A stretch of DNA of 64,000 nt from Pocillopora verrucosa (taxonomy: Eukaryota > Cnidaria > Anthozoa > Scleractinia > Pocilloporidae), in contig NC_089319.1 of NCBI RefSeq assembly GCF_036669915.1, positions 18,783,885-18,847,884 on the forward strand, given 5' to 3'. This document shows positions 11,455 to 22,150 of this stretch, in pieces. How positions within the stretch are numbered: the stretch's first letter is position 1; each line of letters begins with the position of its first letter. The translations under genes and the position numbers were made by a program. The notes under the pieces are model-generated. The model worked only from the letters and a program-made list of their open reading frames with translations. It was not told the origin of the DNA and ran no database searches.

Positions 11455-12094
11455 TTAACCTTCAGGACAGATCTTGGAGTTAAGACAGAACTTGCACATT
11501 GGACTTACAGGAAGACATGTCTGTTGACCAAATCTAACCAACAATACATTCAGTTCATCCCACTTCTCTCTGAGAAAACAGAAAAAGAGTTCAATAATTT
11601 AGTCTCTGAAGCCATACACTCTAATTATTTAACTGTTGGTTATGGGTAAACAGCATATGATAGTCAAGGTTTGCTATGCATCTAGAGAATCTTGAACCTA
11701 GGTCTGAAAGTCCTTAAAGTTTTCGTTTTTGCATTCTGCTCCTTGAAAGTCAGGAAGGACCAAAAGCCTGTTTATTTCAGAATATTTGTAAAAGTTGTTT
11801 GGAACTTGCACAATAGCTGGGTCTCTAAAATGTGGCAGTAAGTGAAAAGGCTTTGGCAAGGAAGGAGCAAAACACCTGGTGAAGAGAATTTGTGTAACTT
11901 GGTATCATTCAAAATCACTTTTCACCAGCTTTCTACATCAATTCTAGTTTCCTCTGGCAGTTTAGTACGTTTTTTGACCCATCCTGGTCTGTTAGAAATT
12001 CTATGAACATGAGTATCAACTCCAGTTCCAGTCACTTGTCCCCAAGCCACATTCATGGTAATATGCACCATTTTTGGGCCCACACCTGGAAGTT

Positions 12095-12164
12095 TGCAGA
12101 AAGTGGAGCTATGCTATTGGTGAGAATATGGTGACAGAACAATAGTGTAGTTCCACTTTCTGCA
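12095..12164. repeat. 27-bp imperfect inverted repeat beside a retroelement tail
   Basis: Left arm 12095-12121 begins TGCAGAAAGTGGA; right arm 12138-12164 ends TCCACTTTCTGCA. The arms match at about 23 of 27 positions around a 16-base loop. The left arm includes the start of NTHL1 exon 3. Confidence 0.75.
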
Positions 12165-12250
12165 TATAAATCCACACACAACCCACAATTCCTCCAATTG
12201 CTCTGATGAAGGGCTAATGCTCGAAATGTCAGCTTTTTTAGCCTTTACAC
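12165..12250 (+). mobile_element. Penelope-like retroelement tail (solo fragment)
   Basis: Carries ACCCACAATTCC, then the CTGATGA...GAAA...GTC core at 12203-12232, then AGC and a T-rich stretch. The ACCCACAATTCC block and core recur at about 37325-37375 in reverse. Tails of this kind are dispersed in cnidarian genomes and belong to Penelope-like elements as I recall; no reverse transcriptase is present here. Confidence 0.5.
12203..12232 (+). ncRNA. Hammerhead-ribozyme-like core
   Basis: CUGAUGA, then GGGC-UAAU-GCUC which can pair as stem II, then GAAA, then U-GUC. GCU just upstream pairs with AGC just downstream (stem I). There is one extra A between CUGAUGA and stem II, and stem III is almost absent, so activity, if any, might need a dimer. 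Penelope-like elements are known to carry minimal hammerheads. Confidence 0.4.
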
Positions 12251-12436
12251 CAGTCAATTTTGCTTGTTGATGTTGTAAGAATGTTCTCTTTTGTTAACCC
12301 ATAAGCCTTGAATTTTTCCATTGCAGCAAAAGTAACTTGGTCTTTTGTTTGACTTGACAGCATGAGGGAGATAAGTACTTGATATCAGACTGACAGCAAA
12401 AGTGAGGAGAGATGAACCATTGATACTGGACTGTCC

Positions 12437-12620
12437 TAACCCTCTTTCCCCTAAGAGTGACTGGCTTCTAATTTCTCCTGACAGTTTCACCCTTGCATCA
12501 AATACTTAAAATCATGAAAATAAAGGAAATGATGTCCAATTCTAGAAGCTCCTGATTATCAAACAAATTCTCCTCATAAATTTCAGATGGTATGCAGCAT
12601 AGTCAATTAGTTTTCATTGT
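12437..12620. mobile_element. Degenerate MITE, family B
   Basis: CTAAGAGTGACTGGCTTCTA with AATTTCTCCT, then AAATAAAGGAAATGAT and AGCTCCTGATT, are diverged versions of family B markers (compare 42676-42887). Confidence 0.45.
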
Positions 12621-12793
12621 TTGTGATAGGACAATGGTAGAATTATACTAATATTTGTAAGCACTCTCTTTCTTCTGAACAAACTCTTCAGTTGAGTCTG
12701 ATGATGTGGCAAGCTTAATCAGCAGACTTTGTCTTCTGATTAGAAGGGAAATTTCAATCTTATATGCAAGGTAAGATTTCTGACTGGCTACTC

Positions 12794-13016
12794 TTTAACC
12801 CTTTACACACTAACATCAGTATGCATATTCTCCACACTGTTCTTTATACATTTCCCAAGGTGCTGACAGGGAGAATTTGTTTGCCAATAAAAAGGGTTCT
12901 TTCCTGATGACCATTTCCTTAATTCTCATGACCTTAATGAGTGATTCAGGAGTGATATTGTAGGGAGAAATTAGATGTTACTCATCCTTTGGGTTTAAAG
13001 GGTTAAATAAGAAACT
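12794..13016. mobile_element. MITE, family B
   Basis: Opens TTAACCCTTTACACACTAAC (ATCAGTATGCATATTCTCC follows), ends near GGTTTAAAGGGTTAA; about 220 bp. Confidence 0.75.
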
Positions 13017-13336
13017 TAAGAATGGTTGCCAGGATGAGGGTGTATCCTTACAACTTTTATCCCAGTAGCTCATACATGGAGATCTCTATTGTTGCAAGTG
13101 AGAAGAAAAGAAACCAAAATCATCACAAAAAATTTGACAAATAAACATCAGTAAGGCAAGATATCTGAAAAAAGACTGGCCCAGTTGTCCAGGTTTTTAT
13201 GAGGAGACCTCAACCTCATCCCAGGCTGCAGAGTATGGCAGATCTTGACACAATGCAGCAATTTTGGCATGTAATTGACTTTTAAAAGGGAACTTGTGCA
13301 TGCACTGCCATACTCTGCAAACTGATCCTCACCCAC

Positions 13337-13523
13337 CTTAACCCTTAAAAGTGACTAAAATCTAATTTCTCATTACTCTATAACCCTTGAACTCTTGAGA
13401 AAAAAGGAAATGATCACCAAGCAAAGAAGCTCCTGATTGGTACACAAATTCTCCTTGTCATTACCTTAGGATATGTGGGGAGAACAGTATGGAGACTATA
13501 ATGTTGGGGTGTAAAGGGTTAAA
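13337..13523. mobile_element. MITE, family B, reverse orientation
   Basis: Opens TTAACCCTTAAAAGTGACTA and closes with GTTGGGGTGTAAAGGGTTAA. Lies within NTHL1 copy B intron 1. Confidence 0.7.
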
Positions 13524-13635
13524 CATATAGCTGTTGAACTATTTTTCATTATTTATCATATAACTCAAATGAAAAGTGGGATGCAATCAATTGCTGGGGG
13601 TAAATGAATGTGTTGACATTGACCAAGCAAAAAGT

Positions 13636-13772
13636 GGTAACATTTCTACACAGCCCCATCCTACATCATGCATTAAGTTCTTGGATAGAGAAAACAATAA
13701 CAAAAACATTACATTACCATTAGGAAAACAGATTTATTTTACAACAGTATGGGGCTGTGCAGAAATTTTACC
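13636..13772. mobile_element. MITE with GGTAAAATTTC-type inverted ends
   Basis: 137 bp; left end GGTAACATTTCTACACAGCC and right end GGGCTGTGCAGAAATTTTAC are imperfect inverted repeats of about 20 bases. A full copy is at 41691-41825 and a half copy at 1925-1995. Confidence 0.7.
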
Positions 13773-14224
13773 CAAAGCGTTTGTTCCTCTCATAAATCAG
13801 CTTAGTTGTATCCGAGGAGACCACTGTGTCGGATCTTCCCTTACCCCACCCCACTGGACTGCCAATTTCATCTCCTCTCTGGTGACTGGCTCTCATCAGC
13901 TGTCTTCTCGCATCCTTGTGAATCAACTGGGGCATCGCGTGTTTTTCTTATTTCACGAATATTAGCCAGCTACTCTCTCCAGTTAAGAGGCTGCCAAGTT
14001 GAACCTTGTGTTTGTGCCGTGGACGTGTCTTTTTTACGCTTTTTGGCTACAACATCTTCAGTTTTCTTGTCGTCCTTAGACGAGTCTTCTTCATGTCGCT
14101 TCTCGTATTCGATTTTGATGTGCCTTCTTGGTTCCTTTTGGTTCGTTGACAAAGCTGCGATTGCTTCTCTAGCCGCCGAGCGTGTTTGTCTTCCTTTTGA
14201 GGTGAAATACGGGGAAGCACTCAT

Positions 14225-17200
14225 CCTGGAAATCCGTGAAACAAACTGATCATATGTTTGAATCGTCAGTCTCCCCTGCATCTGCCTTTACCAGTACTAT
14301 TGTGAACAGTCCTCCCCGTTCTCGCCATGGAACGCTAATTTTGTCGGAAAAGTGATGTCACTCGACCAGCTGATTACGTAAATAGTCACTACATAAAAGC
14401 CGGAGATTTGCCGTAGAATAAAACTAATTCCCTATTAGCACATCCTCTCCATTGAATTTTCTCCACACTGAACCCAAAAGAGCAAAGAATAGGCGTCAAC
14501 AAGAAAATAGAACCTTACAATCTCTTGTTTGGCATCAAATACCATCTGATGAAATTTTACTGAAAATTTTGAGCTTAAGAAGTGTTCATGATTGAAATTT
14601 ACACGAACTTGAGTGGCAAACACGAGAATAATGAAACATCAAAATTTACCATATTAAAACAACAAACTAAATCAATGGTTTTAACAGAAAACCCATGTCA
14701 CTTGCCTTTAGATGGGGCGGTTTCAGATGAAATGAATGAGATTGGAAGGGAGTCGTCTTTAGATCATGATTTAATGATAATTGACAAGAAGATTGCGCTG
14801 TTTTAAACCTAAGTTTCTACATGTTCGTCCGATTCAGTTAAATAGTGACTGAAAAAAGTAAGTTAAAAAAAGGCTAACTACACGAGATATAAATTTTTCC
14901 ATCAATCTTCTATGGCGCTTTGATTTGTCTTTTCTCTTCCCCAGTGTTAACTCCAAAGGTCTTTTTCCGTCTCGCTGTAAATAATTTATTATGGAGTTCA
15001 AAAGTCAAAATAGGTGTTGTTTTCTTCCGTTTTAGGATGAAGCATTTGCACATATGTCTTACCCGGTATATACTAAATAATTTATGTAGAGAGCTGTCTC
15101 ACCTTATTTCTTCAAACTTTAATATAGAAGTACAATTTTTATTTATTTGTAAGTTTTTCCTTCTGAAAGTTTTATTTATGCTAAGATTGCGTTTTAAGCG
15201 ATGTTTAGTCGATCGGTAGGATGTTAATGTTATTCCTGAAGGAACAGGACGAATCATCAAGCTCATAATTTGGAGTTTGCGTGCAGTTTGGAAGCAATCA
15301 GTATTTATTTCACAAGGATTCAAATTGAGGTTTAGCGTCCTTTAGCGCCTTTGCGTATTTATGTATAAAGAGAATATACCCCTTACAGACTATACAATTC
15401 GTACGTTGCGGGTCAGTATTATTCCGATATTTATCCGATCGTAATAACGTTATTCCTGAACCCAAACAGGAAGAAGCACCAAGCTCAGGATGTAAACTTT
15501 TTATTGCTGAGAGGTTACGTAGCAGGTGAATAAAAGAGATTGTCTAATAAACTAACTTTTAACCTCAGTATGCTTAATATAGCTGGGAACTGGACGTGCA
15601 ATAACGAACAGTTTCCCAAGGACCTTCATGTTTTGGTCCCCCGTCTGCTTGCTTTGATGTTTATTTAAAGTAGCGCCTTCGCGCATTTATAGATAAAGGT
15701 TAAAAATAAATACCCCAGTCTCTACAATTCTTACATTGCGGGTCAGTACCTTTTCGCATCGGGACTTCAAATTTATATGTATATCTCGCCTGGCAAATAC
15801 TTAATAATTTATGTAGAGGAGAGCTGACTCACGTTATTTCTTTAAATTTTAAATAAAGCAGAATTTTATTTATATGTAGTTTTTCTTTTGAAAATTTGTA
15901 CGCTAAGCTTGCGTTTTGAACGATGTTTACCTGATCGCTTAAGTGTTATTCCTGAAAGTAGACAAAGTAAGGTCAGGGCTTAAACTCTTTAGAGATTGAT
16001 AAGAGGTTACTTTTAGTTTACCAAAAAGTTAGGTAAATTAACTTTTAACCTCAGTATGCTTAATAAAGCTGGCAACAAGACGTGCAATAACGAAGTTTCC
16101 CAAGGACCTTCATGTTTTGGCCCCCTGTTGGCTTGCTTTGATGTTAATTTAAAGTAGACTTGAATTCACGTTACGTGTGTTCTTTAGCGCCTTCGCACAT
16201 TTATGTCTAAAGGTTAAAATAAATACCCTATACAGTCTCTACAATTCTTACATTGCGGGTCAGTACTTTTTCGCATCAGGACTTCAAATTTATTCGTATA
16301 TCTCGCCTAGTAAGTACTTAATAATTCATGTAGACGAGAGCTGTCTCACGCTATTTCTTTAAATTTTAATAAAAGCGGAATTTTATTTATATGAAGTTTT
16401 TCTTTGGAAAATTTGTACGCTAAGCTTTCGTTTTGAACGATGTTTACCTGATCGCTAAAGTGTTATTCCTGAAAGTAGACAAAGTAAGGTCAGGACTTTA
16501 ACTCTTCAGAGAATGATAAGAGGTTACATAACGTGCATATGACATCAAAATGCTTTACCCATTAACTCCCATAAGTGACTAACATGTAACTTCTCCCTGT
16601 AACATTCACGCGTTATCCAGCCAACATGTAATGACAATACTCAAACTCATTGGGTAGAAGTTACACCAAATTCTCGTGACTTATTTACAAGGAAATGTGT
16701 AGCAGCTAGAGAGGAGAATTAACAATCAGATCTTGGGAGTTCAAGGGTCGTTAATATAGCTGCAAACTAAACCCACAATAAAGATCAGACAGGGCAAACC
16801 CTTCATGTTTTGTCTCTCTTTTTCAATATGGGTGAAAGTTTTTAACTAATTTTGTCTGGTTTTAAATTCTATCTTTACCTAGTTTTAAATTCTAGACATT
16901 CTACTATTATCTGGTTTTAAATTCTAGACTACTGAACCCAAGGGTAATTATTTGCAGGATAAAAGCACCACAAACCCGGAAAACTGTTAAGTTAATTAAT
17001 TCCATGGCAATTTAAAAGAAAAAGAATGTTATAATTACCGCACGAACTGGTTCAGTCAGTGAACCAATGTCGTGAAATGTTATCAATGTCTTCCTCAGAA
17101 AACCATGCTCACTTATTTCCCCCCCTTAAACCGTTTAATCTTTCTTCAATAGAAATAGAAGAGAATCCTCAATAAGTATGTCAAATTTTGAAGTTGATCG

Positions 17201-17412
17201 AGCTTTTAATAATTAATGTTATTCGCCAGTCTCCTGCTAAGTTTCTAGAACCTAACACATAAACAAACTGTGGATGAGAAATATTTTCACTCGTAAATTA
17301 TTCATTTTCAAGTCGACGCACTAGCGACTAATTGAGGTCAAAGCTTCCTTATCACGAATCTTATCTTGATGGTGAACTAATGCAAAAGCCGAGTGGAAGT
17401 AACTTGAAAACA
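14225..17412. repeat. Intergenic duplicate of 2454-6328
   Basis: No gene seen. Matches the DNA upstream of fibrinogen copy 2 block by block, but lacks its 1.2-kb tandem duplication. It instead holds its own partial repeat: the TTATTCCTGAAAGTAGACAA block occurs near 15945 and 16464. Confidence 0.7.
16555..16750. mobile_element. MITE, family A
   Basis: Matches 4235-4442 (same duplicated position upstream of the fibrinogen gene), with small internal deletions. Confidence 0.7.
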
Positions 17413-20400
17413 ATGCAGCGACTCACTTTACTCTTCCATTCTCAGTTTCTCCTGTGCTGGAAGTTTGCAACTCCCTCAGCTCAAAGTCTAACAGGAACGT
17501 CAAACCCTGGTCGGTTGTCTTGTTTAAGAAGATCTGAACATCCTGAAAGAGGTAAAGCTTGACTCAAACACTTAATATGCGCACCGTAAATAATGGCAAA
17601 AATAAATCTTAGACTACACAAAGAATAAAAAACTTGACGCAGAACCAATGCGAACCGAGAAGATTTGTTGAGACTATTTAAATAGTGGGGTTGAAGGTAA
17701 TGTAATCGTGATGCGCTGACTTTAATTCATCAGTTACAACACAAGCAAATTCAGTTTCGTATTTTAGCGAAAAACACCTAAATACCGAGTCGCGAGTCGA
17801 AGTACTTCAACTAGCAAAGCATTCAGTTATTTTTCTCTTAACGTGAGTTAGTTTCAAGCTGTCAAAATCGGCTTTTAGTGTCGTGCATTCCTCTCTGGTA
17901 TCGCTTCGCTTGTAGCTGTAATGGAATAAAGTTAACTTCGCTCGAAAATCTCAGAGATGAACTCTTTTCACTTGTATGGTCACTTTTAGTAATGATGGAA
18001 TTTTATTCACCTTCGAACGGAACTACTACCATGGCCAACAAGGACGATGAGGATGAAAAGGAAGACCGGTGATCGAATTCGCTGTGATCGGAGCATAAAA
18101 TCGTCTGATGAGTGGGAATCTTAATTAGAGGGGTTTCCAGAATTAAGAACCAACAACTTTGAAAGCTTGTGTATTCCCTTGTTGTGTATCGAAGAGTTGC
18201 GAACAGCCTAAGATAGAACTGGCCGGAAATTTACGAAAACTGAGTAATTTTCGAAACATGAGAAAAATAATTCCATGTAAAAATATGTTAATATCTAAGC
18301 AATACTTTTCACTTCCTGTCGGTTTTCAGACGCAAAAACTCGCACGGTATGTTAAGAGAGCACAAGGAAAAGTTGTAAATCACGACCCGAGGGTGCATGA
18401 TTACCAACGTTCCAAGTGCACTGACGCCTAAAAAAATATAGAAAGTGCGCTTTCTAGCTTTTAAAAATGGAGCCCTGAGTTTACTAGTACAATGAACGAT
18501 AGGCTTTCGATAAATCAAAGCGTTCCTAATATCTTATAAATTTTTACGACTTTCATCAAGTCGTCGATGTCCTCTTGATTTCTCTCTTTTTGTTTATGTA
18601 AGATATATCTTGAAGAAAACTCTCATATATGACCATATGTTTGCATCTGTTCTAGGCTACACTCTGGTTAATCACGTGATTGCTACGCCCACTGTCACGT
18701 GCCCGATAGACTGTACGTGGGAATGCCTACGGGATGCACGCTGTCGATCGCTTAATTATGCAAGCTCAGGGAAAACATGTGAATTAAGTGACCAATCAAA
18801 AGCGACAGCCCCAAATGACTTTGTTTTAAGAAAAGGCGTCACTTACTACGAGCCAACGACACAGATGGTGAGTCAGAAATTTACAGATCAGTTAGAAACT
18901 TAATCATCACTGGCTCAAACTGCCAAGCGCAAGAACCTTTGAAGTCTTCGGTTTTTCAAATTCCATCTTCTGAGCAAGGTGGTGTCAAAGTCATATCGAG
19001 AGGTCAATAAATGCCTTTATCTCAGAGAACTGTATGGCTGCCTAAAACTGAACATTTACACAGAGCAGCGTTTGTAAGACCTTCATTTCTAGCCCGAAAA
19101 CACAGTAAGTTGAAATGTAGTAGGGCGGGAGTACAATTCAGGCAGCAATCGGGAGAATGATTTGAAATTACGAGCAGGAATGAAAACTTTAAATTACACA
19201 TGCGCAGTTGATTCATATAGCAAAAGTTCAGGTCGTAAGTCTAAATATTGTTATAAAACATCCAATGCTCAATGCACTTCAGAAATTTTTTCCATTTTGA
19301 CTGGCTAACATTTGCTAAGTGCTTATAATTGAACAGTTGACATCAAACAATTCGGACATGAAACAGCCAATCAAGCCGCAAATAAGAGCTGTTTTATTGA
19401 TAAGAGAACCACTCATACTCGAGCATTTTGTTATTGACACAATTGATGTCATAAAATGCCCATTTTCTAAAAGGAAATCCCGGGTAAATATAATTTGCTA
19501 AAATAGAGACAAAATTGTTGGTCGATATACACCGGAAACGAAATTTCATTTGAAGGAAAACAGGAGAGAGAAAGATGAATTCCTACTCAAAACTTTGGAA
19601 ATATCAAACTTCTAAACTCATCTTGAATTAAGGGTACAGACCACCACCAAAGAGAACGGTTAGCTCTAAGAACGAGAATGTATTTCAACCTAATGAGGTA
19701 TTGTCATGGTAAATTTCACCTTATAAAAGGATGAAAGTACGTTTAACCATTCTTCCCATTTTCTCCCAGGGAGGAAATAAACCTGTTTGCGCCTCAGCTT
19801 TATGCCAAAATGGTGGAACATGTGTTGACACGTGTTGGAATCTCCGGATGTTCACGTGTGAATGTCGACAGGATTATAAAGGAGTGTATTGCGAAAAGCA
19901 CAGCGGAGGTGGGTAACTCGTGACTAAATAGAAGAGAGGAACACTTAAATTTGCGATAATTTCCTTAAAGCAACAAGTCTCATATTATGTTTCTTTTGTT
20001 TTATGTACAGTGAGAAGCTGCCAGCAGCTGAAAATCCTGGGAGCGAATCAGAATGGCATTTATAAAATCAACCCAGATGGTCAAGGGGTCATAAACGTGT
20101 ACTGTGACCAAACCACAGATGGAGGAGGATGGACTGTGGTTCAGAGACGTTCCCGTCCATACAAGCAAAACTTTGAACGAACGTGGGTAGAGTATCGAGT
20201 AGGCTTTGGCGACTTGTCCAAAGAATTCTGGCTTGGAAACGACAACTTGCACCGAATCGCCTCTTCAGACAGCATTCTTCGGATAGAGCTGCACCGAACC
20301 AACGGCCAGAAGGGATATGCCAAATATGGTGGGTTTCGGGTAGCTGACGAAACAGAAAAGTATCGATGCGACATGAGTTCGTACGAAGGAAACATCGGAA

Positions 20401-20627
20401 ATGGATTTTATGGGAAGACAAATCCTAACCTGAACACCCGAGGGATGAAATTTGGTACACCAGACCAAGATAACGACAACTACTCTGGCAAGTGTTTTCC
20501 TTATGGTGGATGGTGGGCAAACCAGTGTGGTGAGGTTAATCCCAATGCAAGGGGTGGTCCATTCTGGCATCCTTGGGCTTCTAATTCTAACCTAAAATTC
20601 TCTGAGATGAAAGTAAGGCATAACTGA
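17413..20627 (+). CDS. Secreted PAN-EGF-fibrinogen domain protein, copy 3 (intact)
   Basis: Four exons: 17413-17551, 18656-18867, 19770-19908, 20011-20627. Introns have GT-AG ends, phases agree, and the coding total of 1107 bases gives 368 residues. Residues 1 to about 26 are a signal peptide (MQRLTLLFHSQFLLCWKF). Residues 47-117 form a PAN/apple domain (CPIDCTWECLRDARCRS). Residues 118-163 form an EGF repeat (CQNGGTCVD and CECRQDYKGVYC). Residues 164-368 form a fibrinogen C-terminal domain with GGGWTVVQRR, FWLGNDNLH, TPDQDNDN and WWANQCG. The start follows AAAACA and is the only ATG giving a leader. No transmembrane segment, so probably secreted. Relatives act as pattern-recognition lectins or matrix proteins; the ligand cannot be told here. 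It is the only complete copy of at least three. Confidence 0.9.
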
Positions 20628-22150
20628 GCAAAACTGCTACAGTCACCTTCAAGGTTGCTAGAAACTCAAAGAAGAGATCTGGGCACTAATCAATGTAGCC
20701 TTCAAAGAATTTGCAACGGAAACTCAAGTTGTCATGCAACGCCTAATGGTGTGTAGCGCTACAACCAAAAACAGCTGCGAAGGTGACTGAAATCCATTGA
20801 TATATTATCAGAATAAGTATAAATTGACACATAATTTAGTCTAGCACTAAGTTTTAAACTAGAGGTAAAATGTGAAACCTTTCCTTCCAATAGTGATGTT
20901 CCATTAGCACCCCTCGAACAGATGTCACACATTATAAACAGACCATTATGTCTAATCCTGTTTCAAGACACCAAGAGACCAAAACAAAGTGAAGCGATCA
21001 AAAGCAAACCATGAAGTTACAGGCCAACTCCATGTTTCAAAAACTGTTATTTACTTGTGGTCTGGTTTAAAACCGTGCTAGTCAAAAAGGCTTTTACTTT
21101 CTTCAAAATAAACATCATAAAAAATTGCTAGTAAAACGAAGCTTTCACAATTCCCCTGAACTTCTAAGCATACCGTTATATCATAGTAATTTAATAGCCC
21201 ACGAATATGTAACAAGTGCAACGTCAATTGTTGCTATCGATGCTGGAAGTATGTACATACAAAAAGCACATTTCCTCAAGGATTCTTAAAACTATCCGTA
21301 AAAGAGGCCAAAGTTTCTTTACAGACCCAGTTAACTTAGTCTTTAGAGAAACGCAAAATAGAGGTAATTAGACAAAATTAGACAAAAAAAGAAAGTACTG
21401 CAAGTTAGATGTTCACGAATGGAAGAACTGAAAGATTTCATTCAACTCAAACGAAGTTCGGGGGAGCTTTCTGACTTGAAAAAAAGAAAAAAAAAAGGGG
21501 GCCTCTTCTCCAGGGTTCTATCCGTTTTCCCTGAAGGTTCATACTGGAGAGGACTAGGAAAGAGGTTGAGATCGCGATTTCCCATCCAGCCTAAGGATTT
21601 AAGCGTTCGAGTTTAAAATCCCAACACCCAAACCATCTCATAATGATCCCCTATTGTTGAAAATAACACACCAAAAGGGTTGATCGATAGTTAAACGCTC
21701 GTTCTACCCGTCACTATATGACGAAAAAAAAACAAAACAAAACAAAAAAAAAACGACGGCAACACATTCTTAAAATCTCTTATTTCTAAAAGCAAACAAA
21801 ATCTACAAATCAGCAACTATCAATACTGTAGAAAATCAATTAATTCATATCCTTAGCGTAATAAAACAAATTTCACGCATCTGAGATCGCGATTCTTTCC
21901 TCGAGAAGTAAAAGATATAAATATGGTTTGGCTTCAGCGGCGTATAACAACGGCAAGGAAGACATATATTAAATTTCGATTCACAAATACTCCAAGTTCA
22001 GTACTGTACAGATTGTCTATCATTGATTGCCGTTGTATTCTTGGGGTATAAATTTAACTTGAAGACTCCACACTAAGTTTCTTATATGTAAGTACCATTA
22101 GTGCTGATAATGAGCTGTACAAAACAGTTTCTGTTTTTGCCTAAGATGAT
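20628..22150. repeat. Convergent spacer between fibrinogen copy 3 and ATF7IP
   Basis: No gene. Presumed 3' ends of both neighbours; bases 20628-21905 are duplicated after copy 1. The short open frame at 21419-21616 sits in a duplicated, A-rich tract and is not preserved in the other copy. Confidence 0.6.

Larger units (their letters stand above)
11455..14224 (-). pseudogene. NTHL1: NTHL1 (endonuclease III homologue), nearly complete but broken copy B
   Basis: Four coding blocks on the minus strand fit NTHL1. Exon 1 (about 14224-13895): KKRKKD leader and WQPLNWRE. Exon 2 (about 12390-12250): [17 protein letters not shown]. Exon 3 (about 12110-11915): the helix-hairpin-helix LPGVGPKM with the catalytic lysine, then VDTHVHRI with the catalytic aspartate. 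Exon 4 (11569-11455): RFGQQTC and the iron-sulfur motif C-x6-C-x2-C-x5-C ending ICPEG. Lesions: in exon 1 a Gln codon is TAG right after WRE. The donor at the end of exon 1 has lost five bases relative to copy A. A retroelement tail sits between exons 2 and 3, and the exon 3/4 junction makes a stop in the only matching frame. The catalytic residues remain, so loss of function seems recent. A working gene, if any, must lie outside this window. Confidence 0.8.

Noticed and set aside
13148-13336. Minus-strand 62-codon frame between NTHL1 copy B exons 1 and 2
   Set aside because: I tried to fit it to the NTHL1 catalytic domain; no family block aligns, and the real exon 2 is found at 12.3-12.4 kb.
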